The notes under the pieces: generated by a model
Told to the model about the DNA's origin: nothing
The model's input: the letters and a program-made list of their open reading frames with translations, nothing else
Database searches by the model: none
Shown here: positions 1-12,090 of the stretch, piece by piece
How positions within the stretch are numbered: the stretch's first letter is position 1
Layout of the letters: each line of letters starts with the position of its first letter
NCBI RefSeq assembly: GCF_023242945.1
Contig: NZ_JALKFT010000015.1
Span: 62,001-126,000, forward strand
Direction of reading: 5' to 3'
DNA: 64,000 bases
Origin: Frankia umida
GTDB lineage: Bacteria > Actinomycetota > Actinomycetes > Frankiales > Frankiaceae
Made by a program: the position numbers and the translations under genes

Positions 1-80
1 GAAGCCAGCCTGCCGGCGGGGAGGTCAGCCTGCCGGCGGGGAGGTCAGCCTGCCGGCGGGGAGGTCAGCCTGCCGGCGGG
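1..80. repeat. 20-bp tandem repeat, four copies
   Basis: Four head-to-tail copies of a 20-bp unit; copies 2-4 are identical and copy 1 differs at two positions. The array reaches the window edge and may continue outside. The last copy (61-80) contains the mazG stop codon (65-67) and its last codons, so the array lies just downstream of mazG. The unit length is not a multiple of three, unlike the in-frame repeats elsewhere in the window. Confidence 0.9.
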
Positions 81-1264
81 GAGGGAGATGGCCACAGCGT
101 GCGCCACCGTTCGGCGGGCAGCGGGTCGGGCGGTGCGGCGCTGTCCGCGCGGGCGGCACCCTCGGCCGCTGCGAGTTGATCGCGGAATCGGCGCGCACGT
201 GCGCGCAGCGCCTGCTCGGGGTCGACCCGCCCGGCGCGGGCCCACGCGACGGCGGCGAAGAGCAGGTCGCCGACGGCACGTTCGGCGTCATCGCTCGAGG
301 AGAGCGGGGTTGTCGCCACGTCGGCGACGATGGACAGGAGGGCTCCTTCGACACCGGACACGGCCTGATCCGTAGCCGCGACGGGGACGGGGACGGCGAC
401 GTCCAGCGGGACGCCGATACCGCTGGCACGTCTGAGGAGCTTGGCGGCGAGTGAGAGCGCCGGCTGCGACAGCGCGACCCCCTCGGTCACCGAGACCCGC
501 CCCTTCTCCTCGGCCTTGATGGCGTTCCAGTTGGTGACGACGTCCGCCGACCCGTCGACGATCACATCGGCGAACACGTGCGGATGGCGGCGGATCAGCT
601 TGGCGGCGAGCCCGGTCGCCACGTCGTCGACATCCCAGGGGTCCTCGGGGCGTTCGGCGGCCACCCGGGCGTGGAAGAGGACCTGCATCAGGACGTCGCC
701 GAGTTCCTCGCGCAACTCGTCGAGGTCGCCGTCCTCGATCGCCTGGTAGGCCTCGTAGGTCTCCTCGATCAGATAGGGGGCGAGGGATTCGTGGGTCTGC
801 TCGGCATCCCACGGGCAGCCACCAGGTGAGCGCAGCCGATCCATGACGGACACCGCGTCCAGCAGCGCCGAGCCGGGAAGCTCGGCGGTGGCGAGGAGCG
901 TGTCGACGATGAGGTCACGCGCGGCCTCGTCACCGTCCGGCGGGGTGGTCTGGGCCAGGCGGTCCAGCTGGCGATCGAGATCGCTGGGTGCGACCGGATC
1001 GGCGAGCCAGGCGATCCGCGCCGCGTCCGGCGGTACGTGCGGGGACAGCCAGGCGGCGAGCTTCTCGTCCGCGGTCTCCCGGTGGGAGTCCTCGCCGGTG
1101 ATGACGGTGACGGCGGCGCCGGCCGCGCGCAGGGCGTCCAACTGCGGATGGGCGGGTGACGCCGTGAGTACCGGCAGCTGGCGAAGCAGGTCCCAGGCGG
1201 GCGCGGTGAGGATGCCCGGAGCGACCCGCGGACTGGTAACGATCATTGTGACCCGCAGCGGCAT
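65..1264 (-). CDS. mazG: MazG family nucleoside triphosphate pyrophosphohydrolase
   Basis: 399 residues. It hydrolyses (d)NTPs to NMP and pyrophosphate, probably as a house-cleaning enzyme in the cytoplasm. The MazG domain starts around residue 143 with GGCPWDAEQTHESL, followed by the metal-binding acidic helices EETYEAYQ and EELGDVLMQV. A 140-residue N-terminal region precedes it, typical of actinobacterial MazG proteins, which are longer than the 263-residue E. coli enzyme. The ATG start has a GA-rich Shine-Dalgarno-like stretch upstream. The C-terminus ends inside a 20-bp tandem repeat, which supplies the stop codon. It is the third gene of a minus-strand group mfd - lipoprotein - mazG, an order conserved in actinobacteria. 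Confidence 0.93.
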   Translation of the reverse strand: MPLRVTMIVTSPRVAPGILTAPAWDLLRQLPVLTASPAHPQLDALRAAGAAVTVITGEDSHRETADEKLAAWLSPHVPPDAARIAWLADPVAPSDLDRQLDRLAQTTPPDGDEAARDLIVDTLLATAELPGSALLDAVSVMDRLRSPGGCPWDAEQTHESLAPYLIEETYEAYQAIEDGDLDELREELGDVLMQVLFHARVAAERPEDPWDVDDVATGLAAKLIRRHPHVFADVIVDGSADVVTNWNAIKAEEKGRVSVTEGVALSQPALSLAAKLLRRASGIGVPLDVAVPVPVAATDQAVSGVEGALLSIVADVATTPLSSSDDAERAVGDLLFAAVAWARAGRVDPEQALRARARRFRDQLAAAEGAARADSAAPPDPLPAERWRTLWPSPSPPAG

Positions 1265-1318
1265 GTCTTCTCTCTCGCAGGCGTCAGGATTTCGCAGGCG
1301 TCAGGGCAGCGCCGGGGG

Positions 1319-2086
1319 TCAGGACTGGAGGGTCGTGTCCAGGGTGGGGGGCGGCACGACGCTGGACGCGATGGTGCCGTCGGCGGCGACGATCCCGAAC
1401 TGGGCGGTGTCCCAGCGACCGAAGCGCGGGTTGACCGAGATCGGGTTCTTCTTCTCAGCCTGGTCGAGGATCGGCTTGAGCGCGGCGGCGCGCACGTCGG
1501 CGGCGATGAACCGGGCCAGGTAGGGCTTGGCCTGGGCATAGGTGAGCGGAATCCGGCCGACCTGGCTGACGATGCTGTCGTACTGGCTTCTGGTCTGGGC
1601 GTCGGTGGCGACCAGCGTGGGCGAGATCCGGTCGCTGAGCGCCGACTGGATCGCACCGGATCTCACGATCACCGCGACGTCCCGCTGGGCGAAGCCGACC
1701 GCGGCGGCGCGCTGCTCGAAGGCCCTGACGCTCCCGAACTGCAGGATCGCGTAGGCCTGGTAGTAGGCCGACACGTCGGCGTCGCTCACGGTGATACCGC
1801 GGCGGTGGGCCTCGTCCGACATGAGTTGTAGCTGGACGAGGGTGGTGAGTGTGCGTCGCTGCAGGGAGGGCTGGTCGAGCGGGCTGGCGGCGGACTGGCC
1901 GGACGGCGACAGGGGCACGGCCTGCGCGGCGGAGAGACCGCGTTCGACGATGCTGCGCAGCTGGGAGGTCTCGATCGCGTGCGATCCGACCTGGGCGGCG
2001 GCGCCGGCATGCGTCGTGCAGGCCGAAGCGGCGAGCACGACGGTCATGCTCAGTCCGACGCCAGCGAGAAGGCGAGGAAGCTTCAC
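1319..2086 (-). CDS. SurA/foldase-like lipoprotein
   Basis: About 255 residues from a GTG start. The N-terminus has Lys-2, a hydrophobic core and a lipobox-like ASAC, so it is probably an exported lipoprotein. The mature part is helical and resembles the SurA N-terminal chaperone domain (LVQLQLMSDEAHRRGITVSD), followed by another helical segment; no parvulin PPIase domain is evident. It lies between mfd and mazG, where actinobacteria usually carry a SurA N-domain lipoprotein. A GTG 39 bases upstream (2125) would add 13 residues before the signal sequence; I prefer the inner start because it puts a basic residue at the signal peptide start. Neither start has a strong Shine-Dalgarno. Client proteins are unknown. 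Confidence 0.75.
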   Translation of the reverse strand: MKLPRLLAGVGLSMTVVLAASACTTHAGAAAQVGSHAIETSQLRSIVERGLSAAQAVPLSPSGQSAASPLDQPSLQRRTLTTLVQLQLMSDEAHRRGITVSDADVSAYYQAYAILQFGSVRAFEQRAAAVGFAQRDVAVIVRSGAIQSALSDRISPTLVATDAQTRSQYDSIVSQVGRIPLTYAQAKPYLARFIAADVRAAALKPILDQAEKKNPISVNPRFGRWDTAQFGIVAADGTIASSVVPPPTLDTTLQS

Positions 2087-2148
2087 GAACCCAGACGCTA
2101 TCCGCTCAGGTGTGGTCAAGCACACCTCCGGTCCTCGAAGCCCGCGAT

Positions 2149-5772
<3,624 letters not shown>

Positions 5773-6062
5773 AAACCTGTCCCTGGGCCTCTCCGGAACG
5801 GCGCATCCCCGGGGCCGTACGTCCCAGGGGAGGTGGCGCCTCGAGAACAAGCGGAGTGACGTACACCCACGCGCGACGCGGAAAGTCGGCCGGGACGCCG
5901 TCCTCAGCCTACGACACCGACGGCCGCCAGGGTCGGTACGAGCCTCCTCCACCGTCGCGGCACCGCCACACCAGGGAGCGCGTCCGGGGACAGATCGACG
6001 TACAGTCGACTCCCCTGGCGACCAGCCGGCCGCCCGGCACCCATACCGAGGCTGGGGGCGAG

Positions 6063-6503
6063 TTGTCCACCACGCGCCGCAACGTTTCGGGATCGGGCGC
6101 GGGCCGCGGTGACGTCCATCAGATCGGCGAGGTCGCCGAGCAGGTCGGCCTTTCCCTGCGCACCGTGCGGTACTACGAGGAGGCGGGCCTGCTCACGCCG
6201 GTGGACCGGACGGTGGGCGGGTTCCGACTTTACGATCGCGACGCGATCGAACGGCTGCTGCTCATCCGCAAGATGAAGCCGCTCGGGTTCAGCCTCGAGG
6301 AGATGCGCGCGCTCCTGTTACTGCGGGACGAACTGGGCGCGCCGGGCCTGTCCCCTGAGGTCCGGGGCCGCCTGCGCGAACGGCTGGCCACCTGGGTCAC
6401 GCTCGCGGAGCAGAAGCTGGCCTCGCTACGCGACCAGGTCGACGTCGCCGAGGCGTTCGTCGACGGTCTCCATCTCGACGCGGACCGCACCGGCACCTTC
6501 TGA
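6063..6503 (+). CDS. MerR family transcriptional regulator
   Basis: About 146 residues from a TTG start. The winged helix begins with QIGEVAEQVGLSLRTVRYYEEAGLL and GGFRLYDRDAIERL, followed by a long dimerisation helix. No Cys-rich metal-binding motif follows, so the inducer is unknown. The start is uncertain: a GTG at 5856 keeps the frame open for 69 more residues, but these are Pro/Arg/His rich and unlike MerR proteins, and the TTG has a purine-rich stretch (GGGGGCGAG) just upstream. The gene is divergent from mfd. Its stop codon directly abuts the stop of the convergent GH26-like gene, with no intergenic base. Confidence 0.85.
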   Translation: MSTTRRNVSGSGAGRGDVHQIGEVAEQVGLSLRTVRYYEEAGLLTPVDRTVGGFRLYDRDAIERLLLIRKMKPLGFSLEEMRALLLLRDELGAPGLSPEVRGRLRERLATWVTLAEQKLASLRDQVDVAEAFVDGLHLDADRTGTF

Positions 6504-8537
6504 TCAGCCCCCGCCCCACAGCCGCTGGTAGGCGACGGCGGACGCCGGGTTGAGGTTCGGGTTCACCAGGGACGAGCGGACATTGTCAGATTCGGCGTCG
6601 GAGAAATACGCCTCGTAGGCAAGAATGTCTGCATTGTGGCGAAATGTATCGTACATTTTCTGCACGTAGACGGGATTGTCGCCACCGGCGGCGCCCGACC
6701 GACCGGCCTTGCTGCCCTGCTGACTGACCACGCCCCACTCCGGCACGGAGAACAGCTTGTTGTGGGTGCGGGCAAAAGTGATCACCTGGCAGAGGCCGGC
6801 GTCGCCGTTGCACTGATCGTCGAAGGCGGCGGCGGTGGGACTCGGTGGATACTGGTCGTAGCTGTCGACCCCGATGACGTCGACATACTGGTCGCCCGGG
6901 TAGAGATCGAAGGCCCCGACCGGGGTGGTCGACCCGTGCGCGTTGAGATTCCAGTCGATCCGGACCGTGGGGCTGGTCGACCTGATCGCCGATGAGGCGT
7001 GCCGGAAACACCGGATCCAGTTCTGCGGGTCCGTCGCGGCCCAGGCGAACCAGAGTCCGTTGAACTCCCAACCGAGGCGGACGAACGAGTCACCGCGTCC
7101 CTGGGCCACCAGCCAGCGACCGAACTGCCGCCAGTAGCTGTCGTAGTTGCCGGCGGCGCAGCTGGCGAGGTTGCCCTTCTGCGGCCCGGAATCCGGGAAC
7201 AGTGGTTGCGTGAGCACCCAGGTGCCCGCGTACCCCGCGAACGTCGACGTGCCGCGCCCCACCCACGGTGAGGTGATCGCACCCCAGCTGCTGCGTTCGG
7301 TGTACATGACGACCACGTCGTTGGGTCGGCCGCGGAAGGCCGCCCACGCGTTCGCCTGCTCGAGTGAATGCGCGGCCACACCCGTCGCGAACAGCCCGCC
7401 GGTCGTCGCCCGGGCCACCCGCTGCACCCCGGCGGCCACGGCCGTCGGCGCCACGGACGGTTCCGCGGGACGCGGCTGCTCGGTCCGCGCCACCCCCGTG
7501 CCCGCGCCCGGCGCTGGCGCCGCCACGTTCTCGCGCCCGGACGGCACGAGCACCAACGCGATACCGGCGGCCAACGCCAGCACCACCGCCACCGCGACCG
7601 CGATGATCGGCAGGTTCGGGATACGGCTTGCCCCACCCCAGTGCGCGGTGATCCACGCCGCCACCCTGGATCGCCGCGACAGCGGCACGTCCCGCGGGAC
7701 ACCCGTGCGAACATCGGCCGCCCTGGCACCGCCGGATCGACCGCCGCCGGTGGCTCCCCGGGCACCAGCGGCACCAGCGGCGGAACGCCGCTGCGCCGGG
7801 CGCCGGTTCGGCTCCGGATAGGGGTCCGGCTCCGGATGACGGTTCGGCGTCGGGTAGCGGTTCGTTTCCGGCCGGGCCGCGCCGCGGCCGTCCTCGCGCG
7901 GGTACGGCCGGTCCTCCCGCGGGTACGGCTCCGGCCACCGGCTCGGCGGCGCGTCCGGGCGGCGACGGTGGGCCCCCGGATCGCGCGGACCGGTCCGCGG
8001 GGCAGGAGCACCGCGCGGATCACGACGACGATCCGCGGCAGCGTCCCACCCGCTGCCAGCCCGGTCACGGTCATCGGAACGGTCACGGCGATCGACGCTG
8101 TCGCGGTAGTCGTCACGGTCGCGGTAGTCGTCACGGTCGCGGTAGTCAGCGCGGTCGCGGTAGTCAGCGCGGCCGGGCCGGCGGACGCGATCGGGATGGC
8201 TGGCTCGGTCGGGATGGCTGGCTCGGTCGCCGTTCGGGTACGCGGGTGGGACGCCGGGCCAGCGCAGCACCCCCGTGTCCTCGGCGCTGGGCTCAGGTGC
8301 CCCATCCCAGCCGGCGTGACCCCGGGCGTCGCGGCTCGCCACATCACGGCCCCGGATGTCACGACCCCGCGCGTCACCGCTGCGAATGTCACCGCCCCGG
8401 GTGTCACGGCGGGCTGGGAGGCGGCGGACGTCGAACAGCGCGGTGCCCTCGTCCGTCCCGTCCGGCGCCGGACGGGACTCGCCCGAGCGGCCGCGCGGCG
8501 CAGGCTCATCCGACCAGGGGCGCTCATGCATGCGCAT
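6504..8537 (-). CDS. membrane-anchored GH26-like glycosidase
   Basis: 677 residues in three parts. Residues 1 to about 300 are disordered, Arg/Asp/Pro rich, with DYRDRx and PYPRED repeats. One membrane helix follows at about 306-331 (IIAVAVAVVLALAAGIALVLV). The extracellular domain has GH26 features: WEFNG with Glu near 491 as likely acid/base and VPEWGV with Glu near 600 as likely nucleophile. GH26 enzymes cleave beta-mannans, beta-1,3-xylans or related glycans; the substrate here is unknown and may be the polymer made by the adjacent locus. I chose the ATG at 8537 because AGGGG lies just upstream; the open frame continues 48 codons further. The topology (N-terminus inside, enzyme outside) is inferred from the single uncleaved helix. 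Confidence 0.8.
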   Translation of the reverse strand: MRMHERPWSDEPAPRGRSGESRPAPDGTDEGTALFDVRRLPARRDTRGGDIRSGDARGRDIRGRDVASRDARGHAGWDGAPEPSAEDTGVLRWPGVPPAYPNGDRASHPDRASHPDRVRRPGRADYRDRADYRDRDDYRDRDDYRDSVDRRDRSDDRDRAGSGWDAAADRRRDPRGAPAPRTGPRDPGAHRRRPDAPPSRWPEPYPREDRPYPREDGRGAARPETNRYPTPNRHPEPDPYPEPNRRPAQRRSAAGAAGARGATGGGRSGGARAADVRTGVPRDVPLSRRSRVAAWITAHWGGASRIPNLPIIAVAVAVVLALAAGIALVLVPSGRENVAAPAPGAGTGVARTEQPRPAEPSVAPTAVAAGVQRVARATTGGLFATGVAAHSLEQANAWAAFRGRPNDVVVMYTERSSWGAITSPWVGRGTSTFAGYAGTWVLTQPLFPDSGPQKGNLASCAAGNYDSYWRQFGRWLVAQGRGDSFVRLGWEFNGLWFAWAATDPQNWIRCFRHASSAIRSTSPTVRIDWNLNAHGSTTPVGAFDLYPGDQYVDVIGVDSYDQYPPSPTAAAFDDQCNGDAGLCQVITFARTHNKLFSVPEWGVVSQQGSKAGRSGAAGGDNPVYVQKMYDTFRHNADILAYEAYFSDAESDNVRSSLVNPNLNPASAVAYQRLWGGG
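8101..8226. repeat. 18-bp in-frame minisatellites in the GH26-like gene
   Basis: Four consecutive 18-bp units occupy 8101-8172, as two identical pairs, encoding the DYRDR hexapeptide repeat on the minus strand. A second exact 18-bp duplication covers 8191-8208 and 8209-8226, encoding the Ser-His-Pro-Asp-Arg-Ala repeat. Both lie in the cytoplasmic disordered region, and length change preserves the frame. Confidence 0.9.
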
Positions 8538-9177
8538 CACCCCTGATCGTGATCCACGGCCCGACGGCACGGATCTGCCTGAACGGCCTACCGGCTCTCG
8601 TCCGTCCCGTCGCGACGGACGAACCGTAACAAGAGCGTACGAAGCGCGATGATGCCAGGCCGAAGCTGTCACGTACCGCAACAGGCATTCGACCTCCTCC
8701 GTGTTGTCTCACCAGAGATGACGTCGGATCGGACAGGTACGTTGCCGCCACCGCCAGGATCGCGACATCACCTGGACCTCTGATCGCGACAGGGTTCGGG
8801 CCGCGGTCGTGCCGGAGCGGTCTGCGACGGTACCCCGCCACCACGCCCGAGCCGGCCTGGCGCCGCGTCCGACCCCACGCCACTCAGCACACTGATCAGT
8901 ACACGGACTAATACGGCCCTCGGCTCCGGGAACCGGGTCCGCCAGGGGCCGGCCGCAGCAGCTGACGTTGCCGCCGGGAGGAGCCGGCCAGCGGGTGGAG
9001 GGTCGTACGGTACCGTTGCGGCGAAAGTACCGGGGGCCCGAGAGCAGGTGGTTCGCCCGCCGGTCTGCCCACCAGACGCCACGGGCCGTTGGGCGCTCTG
9101 TCGCGGGCAACGTGCCGCCTGCGCCCATCCGCCCGCCGCGGCCCGACCGGGGCACGAGCACGGGAGACGCAACAGTC
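8538..9177. other. 640-bp intergenic region between divergent GH26-like and rfbF genes
   Basis: No convincing gene. Open frames here are in shadow frames without ribosome binding sites. The region must hold promoters for both divergent genes. The only structured element I see is a 10-bp palindrome, ACTGATCAGT, at 8891-8900; I cannot assign it to a regulator. Confidence 0.5.
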
Positions 9178-10008
9178 GTGAGCACCGACAGCGCACAGCG
9201 CACCGAATCCGTAGATCCCGCCGACATCCCCGTCGTCATCCTCTGCGGAGGCATGGGGACGCGCCTGCGGGAGGCGAGCGAGAAGCTGCCCAAGCCACTC
9301 GTGGACATCGGCGGCAAGCCGGTGCTGTGGCACATCATGAAGACCTATGAACACTACGGGTTCCGCAAGTTCGTCCTCTGCCTCGGATACAAGAGCGACC
9401 TGATCAAGAACTACTTCCTCGCCTACCGTGAGCAGGTCGCCGACTTCACGCTCACCCTCTCGGATGACCACACTCCGCGTTTCCACAACACGGTGGGCGA
9501 CGAGAAGTGGGAAGTCACCTTCGCCGAGACCGGTCTGCTCACCGGGACGGGCGCACGCCTGCGCCGGGTCGCGCAGTACCTGACCGGACCGCGCTTCATG
9601 CTCACCTACGGTGATGGCGTCGGCGCCATCGACGTCGGCACCGTACTGGCCGACCATGTGGCCAGCGGTCGGATCGGCACGGTCACCGGCGTGCGTCCCT
9701 CGAGCCGCTACGGCGAGCTGGAGACCGACGGCAACAAGGTCAGCCTGTTCGCGGAGAAGCCGCCGCAGTCCGGCTGGGTCAGCGGCGGGTACTTCGTCTT
9801 CGAGCGCGAGTTCATCGACAAGTACCTCGACGATGATCCCTCCCTGCTGCTGGAGCGGCACCCGCTGCAGCAGCTGGCCCGCGACGGCGAGCTCACCCTG
9901 CACACCCACGAGTCGTTCTGGATGGGTATGGACACCTTCCGGGACTGGACCGAGCTCAACCAGCTGTGGGACTCCGGCACCGCGCCGTGGCGCGTGTGGG
10001 CCGACTGA
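9178..10008 (+). CDS. rfbF: glucose-1-phosphate cytidylyltransferase-like nucleotidyltransferase
   Basis: 276 residues. It is expected to join CTP and a hexose-1-phosphate to give a CDP-hexose, the entry to CDP-deoxysugars. The nucleotidyltransferase signature LCGGMGTRLREASEKLPKP is at residues 20-38, followed by DIGGKPVLWHIMKTY and a metal-binding YGDGV. Length (about 257 usual) and the downstream SGGYFVFEREF and FWMGMDTFRDW segments agree with RfbF. The GTG start has GGGAG upstream; the longer open frame from 8968 is rejected because its extra residues are Arg/Pro noise. It is the first gene of a five-gene plus-strand operon. Glucose as the substrate is inferred from the family. Confidence 0.88.
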   Translation: MSTDSAQRTESVDPADIPVVILCGGMGTRLREASEKLPKPLVDIGGKPVLWHIMKTYEHYGFRKFVLCLGYKSDLIKNYFLAYREQVADFTLTLSDDHTPRFHNTVGDEKWEVTFAETGLLTGTGARLRRVAQYLTGPRFMLTYGDGVGAIDVGTVLADHVASGRIGTVTGVRPSSRYGELETDGNKVSLFAEKPPQSGWVSGGYFVFEREFIDKYLDDDPSLLLERHPLQQLARDGELTLHTHESFWMGMDTFRDWTELNQLWDSGTAPWRVWAD

Positions 10009-10044
10009 CAGTGGATCCGGTGACAGCAGTGGATCCGGTGACAG
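10009..10044. repeat. 18-bp direct duplication at a gene start
   Basis: Two exact copies of an 18-base unit (10009-10026 and 10027-10044). Each begins with CA followed by GTG GAT CCG GTG ACA G in the frame of the DUF4910 gene. The duplication therefore offers GTG start candidates at 10011, 10020, 10029 and 10038, all in frame. Confidence 0.9.
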
Positions 10045-11348
10045 CGGCCGACACCGGTGCCTGGCTGCACGCTCTGGTCGCCGAGCTGCTCCCCCCGATG
10101 CGCAGCATCACCGGTGCGGGGGTGCGCGCGACGCTGCGCACCGTCGCGCGGGCACTCGGACCGGAGATCCCCCTGACCGTGCACGAGGTGTCCAGCGGGA
10201 CGCAGGTGCTCGACTGGTCGGTGCCGCGGGAGTGGAACGTCGGCTCCGCTCGGCTGATCGGGCCGGATGGCAGGACCGTCGTCGACGTGGCCGACAATCC
10301 GTTGCACCTGCTCGGGTACAGCACGCCGATGCGGGCCCGGATGGGGCTCGACGAGCTTCGGCCACATCTGTTCTCGATGCCCGACCGGCCGGACTGGGTG
10401 CCCTACCGGACGTCGTACTACAACGAGAACTGGGGCTTCTGCCTGACCGACCGGCAGCTGACCTCGCTGCCCGACGGCGAGTACGAGGTCGAGATCGACA
10501 CCACTCTCACCGAAGGTTCACTCACCTACGGTGAGATCGTGCTGCCGGGCGAGACCACGGACGAGTTTCTGATCACCACGCACACCTGCCACCCGGCGAT
10601 GGCCAACGACAACTGTTCGGGCATCGCCACGGCGACCCTGCTGGCTCGGGAACTCGCCGCGGCCCCGCGGCGGCACACCTTCCGGTTGCTGTTCATTCCG
10701 GGAACGATCGGTTCGATCACCTGGCTGGCCGGCAACCGGGACATCGTCGGCCGGATTCGGCACGGCCTGGTGCTGACCGGCCTCGGCGACCGCTCCGACC
10801 CGACGTACAAGCGCAGCCGGCGCGGTGACGCCGCCGTCGACCGGGCCGCCGCCATGGCTCTGGCGGAAAGCGGTCAGCCACACCGGATCGTCGACTTCTC
10901 GCCCTACGGCTACGACGAGCGGCAGTTCTGCTCGCCGGGCTTCGATCTGCCCGTCGGCCGGTTCGGCCGCGGCCAGCACGGCGAGTACCCGCAGTACCAC
11001 ACCAGCGCGGACGATCTGGACTTCGTCACGCCCGGGTCGCTCACCGACTCGCACGCCCTGCTACGCCGCATCATCACGATCTGCGATCAGAACCGGACCT
11101 GGCGCAACACCGCGCCCTACGGTGAACCGCAGCTCGGCCGGCGCGGCCTGTACCGGGCGATCGGCGCGACGATGAACCGGCAGGCCGTCGAGATGGCCCT
11201 GCTGTGGGTGCTCAACCTCGCGGACGGCAGCCGCAGCCTGCTCGACATCGCCGAGCGGGCGGGCCTGCCGTTCGACACCATCGTCGAGGCCGCGGACGCC
11301 CTCGCCGGCGTCGACCTGCTCGCCGAGGTCGAGGTGGGCGGTGTCTGA
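10011..11348 (+). CDS. DUF4910 aminopeptidase-like protein with C-terminal winged helix
   Basis: About 445 residues, starting two bases after the rfbF stop. The N-terminal part matches the DUF2172/DUF4910 family, an M28-like zinc aminopeptidase fold found in polysaccharide clusters. THTCHPAMANDNCSG supplies the likely metal-binding His and Asp, and QYHTSADDLDF supplies another conserved His/Asp set. A C-terminal winged-helix segment spans about residues 385-445. Family members occur beside sugar nucleotidyltransferases, but no biochemical role is established to my knowledge. The protein may act on a glycan or lipid-linked substrate rather than a peptide. The exact GTG start is ambiguous because of an 18-bp duplication at the 5' end. 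The 3' end overlaps the next gene by 8 bases. Confidence 0.82.
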   Translation: MDPVTAVDPVTAADTGAWLHALVAELLPPMRSITGAGVRATLRTVARALGPEIPLTVHEVSSGTQVLDWSVPREWNVGSARLIGPDGRTVVDVADNPLHLLGYSTPMRARMGLDELRPHLFSMPDRPDWVPYRTSYYNENWGFCLTDRQLTSLPDGEYEVEIDTTLTEGSLTYGEIVLPGETTDEFLITTHTCHPAMANDNCSGIATATLLARELAAAPRRHTFRLLFIPGTIGSITWLAGNRDIVGRIRHGLVLTGLGDRSDPTYKRSRRGDAAVDRAAAMALAESGQPHRIVDFSPYGYDERQFCSPGFDLPVGRFGRGQHGEYPQYHTSADDLDFVTPGSLTDSHALLRRIITICDQNRTWRNTAPYGEPQLGRRGLYRAIGATMNRQAVEMALLWVLNLADGSRSLLDIAERAGLPFDTIVEAADALAGVDLLAEVEVGGV

Positions 11349-12090
11349 TCGGGGTGGGCCGGTCTGGACGATCGTGCTGGCCGCCGGTGGCGGGACCCGC
11401 TTCGGTGGGCGCAAGCAGTTCTTCGACCTGGGCGGCGAGCCGCTGGTCGCCCATCCCGTCAGGGCGGCCTGGGCGGCCAGCGACGGCATCGTCGTGGTGC
11501 TGCCCGGCGACGGCGACAGCGATCCGGACGGGCTGGCCACACCGGGGGTGCTGACGGTGCCCGGTGGGGCCTCCCGAGCCGAGTCCGTGCGGGCGGGGCT
11601 CGCGACCGTCCCGCGGGACGCGGCGATCATCGTGGTGACGGACGCGGCGCATCCGCTGGCCAGCGCCGATCTGTACCGGCGGGTGATCGCCGAGGTCCGG
11701 GCCGGTGCCGACGCGGCCGTACCCGGCCTGCCGCTGACCGAGGTCGTCAAGGCGGTCCGGCCCGAACCCGGGCCAGGTGGCACCGAGCGGCTGGTGGCGG
11801 GGGCGTCGCTGGTCCGCGAGACCCATCGGCTGGTGCAGACACCGCACGCCTTCCGGGCCGACCTGTTGCGCGCCGTCCATGCCGGCGCGCCCGAGGCGGT
11901 CGAGGATTCGGCGATGGTCACCGCGGCGGGCGGGCGCATCGTCGTCGTCCCGGGGGAACCCGCCAACATTCATGTCACCACGCCGGACGAACTCGCCATG
12001 GCCCGGTTGTTGCTCACCCACGTCCGTCAGATGCGTTCCGAAGGGGAACCCGATGAGTACGGTACTGGTCGAGTCCGCGCTGTCCGATGA
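11341..12090 (+). CDS. IspD/TarI-like cytidylyltransferase
   Basis: 249 residues. The IspD/TarI fold is indicated by the N-terminal VLAAGGGTRFGGRKQFFDLGG, a central VTDAAHPLAS and C-terminal TPHAFRADLL ... EDSAMVTAAGG. Relatives make either CDP-methylerythritol (isoprenoids) or CDP-ribitol and other CDP-alditols for wall polymers. Position in a surface-glycan operon, next to an RfbF and an SDR, favours a CDP-alditol role; in capsule loci such as Haemophilus Bcs1, an IspD-like domain is fused to an SDR reductase. Against this, IspD duty cannot be excluded because no other ispD is visible here. The GTG start has GAGGT upstream and overlaps the preceding gene by 8 bases; the end overlaps the next gene by 38 bases. 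Confidence 0.83.
   Translation: MSDRGGPVWTIVLAAGGGTRFGGRKQFFDLGGEPLVAHPVRAAWAASDGIVVVLPGDGDSDPDGLATPGVLTVPGGASRAESVRAGLATVPRDAAIIVVTDAAHPLASADLYRRVIAEVRAGADAAVPGLPLTEVVKAVRPEPGPGGTERLVAGASLVRETHRLVQTPHAFRADLLRAVHAGAPEAVEDSAMVTAAGGRIVVVPGEPANIHVTTPDELAMARLLLTHVRQMRSEGEPDEYGTGRVRAVR

Noticed and set aside
1..80. CRISPR array
   Set aside because: Units are directly adjacent with no spacers, and no cas genes are near.
5773..5952. Mfd extension of 60 residues upstream of the ATG
   Set aside because: Extra residues are Arg/Pro-rich and unlike Mfd; family members begin at the MTLAPLLDALIA segment.
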